Shown: positions 5,564 through 9,610 of the stretch, one piece after another
Numbering within the stretch: position 1 is the first letter of the stretch
Layout: the number at the start of each line of letters is the position of its first letter
NCBI GenBank assembly: GCA_021795095.1
Contig: JAJYPU010000067.1
Location: 1 to 9,610, forward strand
Length of the DNA stretch: 9,610 nucleotides
Source: Actinomycetes bacterium
GTDB lineage: Bacteria > Actinomycetota > Acidimicrobiia > Acidimicrobiales > RAAP-2
Direction of reading: 5' to 3'
Program-made: the position numbers and the translations under genes
The notes under the pieces: generated by a model
Seen by the model: only the letters and a program-made list of their open reading frames with translations
Told to the model about the DNA's origin: nothing
Database searches by the model: none

Positions 5564-7512
5564 CGGGCGTGACGACCCTTCGAGCGACGACGATACGTCT
5601 GCCACCACCACGCCCCGAGTACCAGAAGCGATGCCAGCGTCAACAGGTATCCGACCACCGATGAGCCGGCGATGCGAACCTGGATGGCCGCGTGAGCGAG
5701 CAAGACCTGTTGATCGGGCGTCGTCACGTTCACCTGCAAGGTGAGACTGCTGCCGCGGTGGCTCACGGTCGGCACGCGTACGGAGGTGGTCGGCGAACCG
5801 AGGGTCACCACGACGTTGGACCCCTTGGGGAAGTCCAACTGGTTCGTCATGAGATGGACCACCGCGGTGATCGTGTACGAGGCCGTGCTGTGCAACGTGA
5901 TTGGCAGCGCGGTCCCGGGGCCGGCGAGGGTGATCGCGCTCGGGTCGACGGTGAACTTGGCCAGTTGTGCGTTGAGACCAGCGGCGGCCGTGTTGATGGC
6001 GTTCTGACGCGCCGAGGCGCTGCCGACAATCTCGGCGCGCGCGGTGGCCACGCGCAGGGCGAAGGCGACCGCGTGATCGGTGATGGCTTGGCTGAACGAG
6101 TTGACCTGGGCCACGAGTGCGGTGAGCGTGGCAACGTTGTGCGCACTCCAGTGCGACGGCGCGCCCGCGAGCAGGGTGCGGGTAGACGGTGCACCATCGG
6201 AACCGATCAGGGAGGAGGTGAACGAGGGGACCAGGCTGCTCGCCACAACGAACGGATCCGCAGTGAGGCCTGCGGCGACCTGGTTGAAGAACGGGATCGA
6301 CGTCATCGTCGCCGGTACGGTGACGATGACGGACCGGCTAGCGGGTGCGTTGGGCGCTTCGAAGTGCAAGAAGGCGAGCGTGGCCAGCATGATTGCGGCC
6401 CGACGGCCGGGTTCGATGGCTCCGTCGACCGCGAGAGCTGAGAGTGGCTGGTCGTCGGTCAGCGCGATGGGTGAGCCGCCACCCGTGATGTGGAAGGGGG
6501 AGCCCCAGGTCAGGGTTGTGGAGGGTTCGACCGTGAGCCGGTTCTCGGGCACGACGACGTTGGAGACACCGGCCACCCCGAGGGCGGCGACCGTCGCGGC
6601 CGAGGGCTCACCCTCGAGCAGGACGGGTCCGTCGAGGTAGCGCCCGGTGATAGCCCCGACCAGCTGACCGGCCAGGTTGAGTTGTGACTTCACCTCGGCG
6701 CCGAGCCCGTTCGCCGCGAGTCCGGCGAAGTCCACCTGCTCGGGTGGGGCGTCGATGATGCGGTGGAGTGGACTGGCGACGGCGTGGTTGAGCGCGCCAC
6801 GCCACGCCACGCCACGTGTCCCGGCTACGTAAGCGCTCGAAAGTGTCTCGTAGTTGGCGCTGATCGTCAGCGGCATCGTGGGGCGTCGACTGATCGCCGT
6901 GAGCACGGCGGCGGTGCGAACGGACCTGGACCACGTCCCCACGCCGAGCGTCGTGATCCAGGAGAATCGCAAGGGATTGACGACGGGTGCGGTTTGGACC
7001 GCGACGAGGGACCACGAGACCGTCGTGATCCCGTGGACGCTCACGGCGTAACGCAATGGGTAGACACCGTCACAGGTCGCACCGCGACACCCGAGTCGTA
7101 ATCGCGGTAGAGGACCACACCGGCCCCGACTCGTGAGCGGACGTCCCGTGAAGAGCACGACCGTGATGGTGCTCGTGCGTGACGCCGTGCAATCGGGTTC
7201 GAACGAACCGGTCGACGCGGCGGCTGGTCCCGAGACGCCAGCCCCCGAGATGATCGGTGCAATCTGTGATCGCATGACGATTCGGGGGTAGAGCGCGAGC
7301 GAGGCTCGCGTTGTGTCGCTCGGGTGGTCGAAAGCCAACGTGATGACGATCCTGGCGGTACCTGACGATGACATCACCGCCGTGGCGTCCTGGTGCTCGA
7401 CGGTGAAGACCGGCGTCGTCGCAGCACCCGAGGCCGATGGCCACGTGATCGTCGCGAGGCCGAGGAGTACCACGCTGAGCGCCCGCCACCAGGTCGAAAA
7501 ATGGTGGAACAT
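5560..7512 (-). CDS. DUF6049-type secreted/membrane-anchored protein, function unknown (Rv3909-like)
   Basis: 650 residues from ATG 7510-7512. A signal peptide is clear: WWRALSVVLLGLATITW (8-24) ends near SASGA-AT (27-32). One hydrophobic helix near the C-terminus (about 619-637, VVGYLLTLASLLVLGAWWW) is followed by the basic tail YRRRSKGRHAR. This suggests a large extracytoplasmic domain with one membrane anchor. Cysteines at 108, 132, 142 and 147 (CRGATCDGVYPL region) may form disulfides outside the cell. The family is recognised by position directly upstream of murJ and opposite pcnA, by the CDGVYPL segment and by the general layout. Biochemical function is not established; a role near cell-wall assembly is inferred from linkage to murJ. 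The frame stays open to 7869, but those 119 extra codons lie antisense over pcnA and precede the signal peptide. A GCCAC repeat lies within the gene. Confidence 0.8.
   Translation of the reverse strand: MFHHFSTWWRALSVVLLGLATITWPSASGAATTPVFTVEHQDATAVMSSSGTARIVITLAFDHPSDTTRASLALYPRIVMRSQIAPIISGAGVSGPAAASTGSFEPDCTASRTSTITVVLFTGRPLTSRGRCGPLPRLRLGCRGATCDGVYPLRYAVSVHGITTVSWSLVAVQTAPVVNPLRFSWITTLGVGTWSRSVRTAAVLTAISRRPTMPLTISANYETLSSAYVAGTRGVAWRGALNHAVASPLHRIIDAPPEQVDFAGLAANGLGAEVKSQLNLAGQLVGAITGRYLDGPVLLEGEPSAATVAALGVAGVSNVVVPENRLTVEPSTTLTWGSPFHITGGGSPIALTDDQPLSALAVDGAIEPGRRAAIMLATLAFLHFEAPNAPASRSVIVTVPATMTSIPFFNQVAAGLTADPFVVASSLVPSFTSSLIGSDGAPSTRTLLAGAPSHWSAHNVATLTALVAQVNSFSQAITDHAVAFALRVATARAEIVGSASARQNAINTAAAGLNAQLAKFTVDPSAITLAGPGTALPITLHSTASYTITAVVHLMTNQLDFPKGSNVVVTLGSPTTSVRVPTVSHRGSSLTLQVNVTTPDQQVLLAHAAIQVRIAGSSVVGYLLTLASLLVLGAWWWQTYRRRSKGRHAR
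6796..6815. repeat. Pentanucleotide tandem repeat (GCCAC)4 inside the DUF6049 gene
   Basis: Four uninterrupted copies of GCCAC lie in the coding region, around residues 233-239 of the DUF6049 protein (GTRGVAWRGA). The unit is not a multiple of three, so gain or loss of one copy would shift the frame. In this sequence the frame is intact on both sides. Confidence 0.85.
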
Positions 7513-7579
7513 GCAGACCCAGGCTACCGTCGCCCGTGTCGGGCCACTGGCCCAACTACCGTTGTGGCGAGTGTTGTCC
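7513..7579. promoter_or_regulatory. Divergent promoter region between the DUF6049 gene and pcnA
   Basis: These 67 bp separate the two divergent start codons. GGGCCA-C-TGGCCC (7541-7553) is a perfect palindrome centred on 7547, almost exactly midway between the starts (7512 and 7580). TAnnnT-type -10 candidates are TAGCCT on the minus strand (7521-7526), 8 nt before the DUF6049 ATG, and TACCGT on the plus strand (7557-7562), 8 nt before an in-frame GTG at 7571. No good Shine-Dalgarno sequence precedes either gene, which would fit leaderless mRNAs. I see no matching -35 hexamers. Confidence 0.4.
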
Positions 7580-8998
7580 ATGGAGCAAGCCCACGAACGG
7601 CTAGTCGAGCTAGCCGATTTGGCTCGACCCCTCGCGCGCGTCTTCGCCGACGAGGGCTTCTCCCTGTACGCCGTCGGTGGATCGGTGCGCGACGCCTTAC
7701 TCGGCGAGCCGCGCCGCGAGGACTTCGAGATCGACTTCACGACTAACGCCCGACCCGACGACGTGGCGCGCATCATGACGCCCGTGTGCACCACGCTCTG
7801 GGAGCAGGGGCGGGCTTTCGGGACGCTCGGGGGCGTGATACGGGCGAACGGCGTTAAGGCTGAGGTCACGACGTTCCGCTCCGAGGCCTACGTGGATCAT
7901 TCGCGCAAGCCGTCGGTCGAGTGGGGCGATTCGCTTGAGGTGGACCTGAGTCGGCGCGACTTCACCATCAATGCCCTGGCGCTCGACGTCATCGCGTTGG
8001 CCGACGAGATCCCGGGTGTCCAGACGCTCTTCGACTACCACCAGGGATTCATCGACCTCTTCGAGCGGCGACTGCGCACACCCACCGATCCCGTCCGGCT
8101 CTTCCAGGACGATCCGTTGCGGATGCTCCGGGCGGCGCGCTTCGCGGCGCGTTTCGACTTGTCGATCGACCCGGCCGTCGAGGCCGCCGCGGCCGAGATG
8201 GCCGAGTCGCTGCGCAAGGTGTCAGTGGAACGGGTGCGCGGCGAACTCGACCTGTTGCTCATGACCTCGCGACCGTCAACGGGGTTGGACTTCATCGTGC
8301 GAACCGGGCTCTCCGACCAGTTCTTCCCCGAGCTGGCGATGCTGCAACTCGAGCAAGACCCGATCCACCAGCACAAGGACGTGCTCAAGCACACGTGGGC
8401 GGTAGTCGACAAGACGTCCGCGAACCTCACCCTTCGCCTCGCGGCGCTCTTCCACGACATCGGCAAGCCCCGCACGCGGGCCATCTCGGACGACGGGGTC
8501 ACCTTCCGATTCCACGAGATCGTGGGCGCGAAGATGACGCGTAAGCGGATGGCGGCGCTCAAGTACCCCCAGACGGTGATTGACGACGTGAGCATGCTCG
8601 TCGAGCTCCACCTGCGCTTTCACACCTACAAGATGGGCTGGAGCGACCGCGCGGTTCGCCGGTACGTCCGAGACGCGGGACACCTACTCAACGAGCTCAA
8701 CGAGCTCACGCGCTGTGACGCGACGACGCGCAACGCCCGAAAGGCCGCGACGTTCGCCAAACGGATGGACGAGCTCGAGGTCCGGATCGAAGAGGTCCGC
8801 GCCAACGAGGACCTCAGTCGTCTTCGTCCCGCGCTCGACGGTGTCGCCGTCATGGAGTTGCTGCACGTTGCCCCGGGTCCGGTGGTCGGCAGAGCGCTCG
8901 ACTTCTTGATGGAGATCCGCCTCGACGAGGGCGAGATCGACCCCGAAGACGCAGCGCAGCGACTCACGGCGTGGTGGGCGCAACAGAACGCCACATGA
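7580..8998 (+). CDS. pcnA: CCA-adding tRNA nucleotidyltransferase with HD domain
   Basis: 472 residues, matching the actinobacterial class II CCA enzymes that carry an HD domain. Pol-beta-type head: YAVGGSVRDALLG (30-42), the catalytic carboxylate region DFEIDFTTNARP (48-59), then RRDFTINALALD (125-136) and DPLRMLRAARFAARF (178-192), the motifs for metal, nucleotide and tRNA binding. HD domain: HQHKDVLKHTW (263-273) and FHDIGKPRTR (291-300). The enzyme builds or repairs the 3' CCA end of tRNAs. The usual DxD is not in its standard form (see findings). The frame extends upstream to 7313, antisense over the DUF6049 gene, but homology starts just after ATG 7580; GTG 7571 or TTG 7574 are near alternatives. 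A strong terminator begins 3 bp after the stop. The NUDIX gene next to mycobacterial pcnA is absent. Confidence 0.95.
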   Translation: MEQAHERLVELADLARPLARVFADEGFSLYAVGGSVRDALLGEPRREDFEIDFTTNARPDDVARIMTPVCTTLWEQGRAFGTLGGVIRANGVKAEVTTFRSEAYVDHSRKPSVEWGDSLEVDLSRRDFTINALALDVIALADEIPGVQTLFDYHQGFIDLFERRLRTPTDPVRLFQDDPLRMLRAARFAARFDLSIDPAVEAAAAEMAESLRKVSVERVRGELDLLLMTSRPSTGLDFIVRTGLSDQFFPELAMLQLEQDPIHQHKDVLKHTWAVVDKTSANLTLRLAALFHDIGKPRTRAISDDGVTFRFHEIVGAKMTRKRMAALKYPQTVIDDVSMLVELHLRFHTYKMGWSDRAVRRYVRDAGHLLNELNELTRCDATTRNARKAATFAKRMDELEVRIEEVRANEDLSRLRPALDGVAVMELLHVAPGPVVGRALDFLMEIRLDEGEIDPEDAAQRLTAWWAQQNAT

Positions 8999-9000
8999 CG

Positions 9001-9033
9001 AAGCCCCGTCACCCATTCGGGTGACGGGGCTTT
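9001..9033. terminator. Bidirectional intrinsic terminator between pcnA and ino1
   Basis: AAGCCCCGTCACCC (9001-9014), loop ATTC, GGGTGACGGGGCTT (9019-9032) make a perfect 14-bp stem with a tetraloop. On the plus strand it ends in TTT. The stem's own A/T ends give short U-tracts on both strands, and the genes on either side converge on it. It leaves 2 bp after pcnA and 10 bp before the ino1 stop. Confidence 0.92.
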
Positions 9034-9043
9034 GCGCGGTGGT

Positions 9044-9610
9044 TTACGGCCAGACCGGGTTCTCGGCGCCGTCGTTGGCGAACGCGTCGACCATGTCGTG
9101 GGCCACGTCGTCGTGGAACTGCACCGGTGGCGACTTCATGAAGTACGCCGACGGGCCGACGACCGGTCCGCCGATGCCGCGGTCGAGGGCGATCTTGGCG
9201 CAACGCACCGCGTCGATGATGACGCCGGCCGAGTTGGGCGAGTCCCACACCTCGAGCTTGAGCTCGAGGTTGAGCGGGACGTCGCCGAAGTTGCGACCTT
9301 CCATGCGGATGTAGGCCCACTTGCGGTCGAGGAGCCACGGTACGTGGTCGCTCGGGCCGATGTGGATGTTCTCCGGCTCGAGGTGACTGCTCTCCAGCTG
9401 GGACGTGACGGACTGGGTCTTGGAGATCTTCTTGGACTCGAGTCGTTCACGGTCGAGCATGTTCTTGAAGTCCATGTTGCCGCCCACGTTCAACTGGTAG
9501 GTGCGGTCCAGCGTCAGGCCACGGTCTTCGAAGAGGCGCGACAGGATGCGGTGCACGATGGTGGCTCCGACCTGGCTCTTGATGTCGTCACCAATGATGG
9601 GGACACCCGC
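9044..9610 (-). CDS. ino1: myo-Inositol-3-phosphate synthase, C-terminal part (5' end outside window)
   Basis: The frame is open from the right edge (first full codon at 9610) to TAA at 9044-9046 and gives 188 residues. A GTG at 9554-9556 is an internal Val. Conserved blocks are [11 protein letters not shown] (fragment residues about 7-17), [28 protein letters not shown] with the active-site lysine region, [18 protein letters not shown], and [19 protein letters not shown], ending in YFMKSPPVQ. The enzyme turns glucose-6-phosphate into 1L-myo-inositol-1-phosphate (also called 3-phosphate) using NAD. This is the first step to phosphatidylinositol and, in many actinobacteria, mycothiol. The sequence is of the short actinobacterial/archaeal type. 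The gene converges on pcnA across a shared terminator. The NAD-binding N-terminal half is not in the window. Confidence 0.95.
   Translation of the reverse strand, partial: AGVPIIGDDIKSQVGATIVHRILSRLFEDRGLTLDRTYQLNVGGNMDFKNMLDRERLESKKISKTQSVTSQLESSHLEPENIHIGPSDHVPWLLDRKWAYIRMEGRNFGDVPLNLELKLEVWDSPNSAGVIIDAVRCAKIALDRGIGGPVVGPSAYFMKSPPVQFHDDVAHDMVDAFANDGAENPVWP

Noticed and set aside
5692..6441. Plus-strand open frame of 249 codons opposite the DUF6049 gene
   Set aside because: It is shadow coding typical of GC-rich DNA: low-complexity charged sequence, and the true gene on the other strand has a signal peptide and a membrane anchor.
7313..7579. N-terminal extension of the PcnA reading frame
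   Set aside because: It is antisense to the DUF6049 coding region and unlike any PcnA N-terminus. The homologous part starts just after 7580.
7513..7869. N-terminal extension of the DUF6049 reading frame
   Set aside because: It is antisense to the conserved start of pcnA. The signal peptide begins at 7512, and an export signal is expected at the N-terminus.
1..9610. parS site, CRISPR, tRNA or insertion sequence
   Set aside because: I saw no TGTTTCACGTGAAACA-like site, no regular repeat-spacer array, no cloverleaf-like segment and no transposase or terminal inverted repeats on reading both strands.

Overview
This 9.6-kb window is a high-GC stretch of actinobacterial core genome. It is the oriC-proximal cluster that links chromosome partitioning, thioredoxin and cell-wall genes. 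The gene order parB / cwlM–trxA–trxB … murJ–DUF6049 / pcnA, with parB and pcnA on one strand and the block between them on the other, matches the arrangement known from Mycobacterium (Rv3907c to Rv3917c). Several differences argue against a mycobacterium or streptomycete. There is no sigM/anti-sigma pair between murJ and trxB and no NUDIX gene next to pcnA. MurJ lacks the pseudokinase extension, and an inositol-phosphate synthase gene follows pcnA. A deep-branching actinobacterium such as an Acidimicrobiia member fits, but that placement is inference.

Layout: (1) 1-282 is the C-terminus of ParB (+). (2) 283-400 is an AT-richer convergent gap holding a candidate terminator and degenerate DnaA-box-like 9-mers at 12-bp spacing. 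(3) 401-7512 is one long minus-strand block. Read in transcription order it is a DUF6049-type secreted or membrane-anchored protein, MurJ, DegV, a small two-helix membrane protein, TrxB, TrxA and a CwlM-like protein. Junctions are tight (ATGA, 26 bp, TTGA, 8-bp overlap), except for a 113-bp gap before trxA and an unclear start for cwlM. (4) 7513-7579 is a 67-bp divergent promoter region with a 13-bp palindrome at its midpoint. (5) 7580-8998 is pcnA, the CCA-adding tRNA nucleotidyltransferase (+). (6) 9001-9033 is a perfect 14-bp-stem bidirectional terminator. (7) 9044-9610 is the C-terminal part of ino1 (-), running off the right edge.

Functionally the minus-strand block joins lipid II export (MurJ), a CwlM-like regulator of peptidoglycan synthesis, a fatty-acid-binding DegV protein and the thioredoxin couple. 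The points most worth a second look are the CwlM-like protein, which has lost both histidine ligands of the amidase fold and whose true start seems to be non-standard; the ExD/DxE catalytic motif of PcnA; the replacement of sigM/rsmA by degV plus a small membrane protein; the midpoint palindrome; and the DnaA-box-like cluster beside parB. I see no mobile element, CRISPR, RNA gene or defence island. This is mostly ordinary core genome, not an accessory region with a new system.
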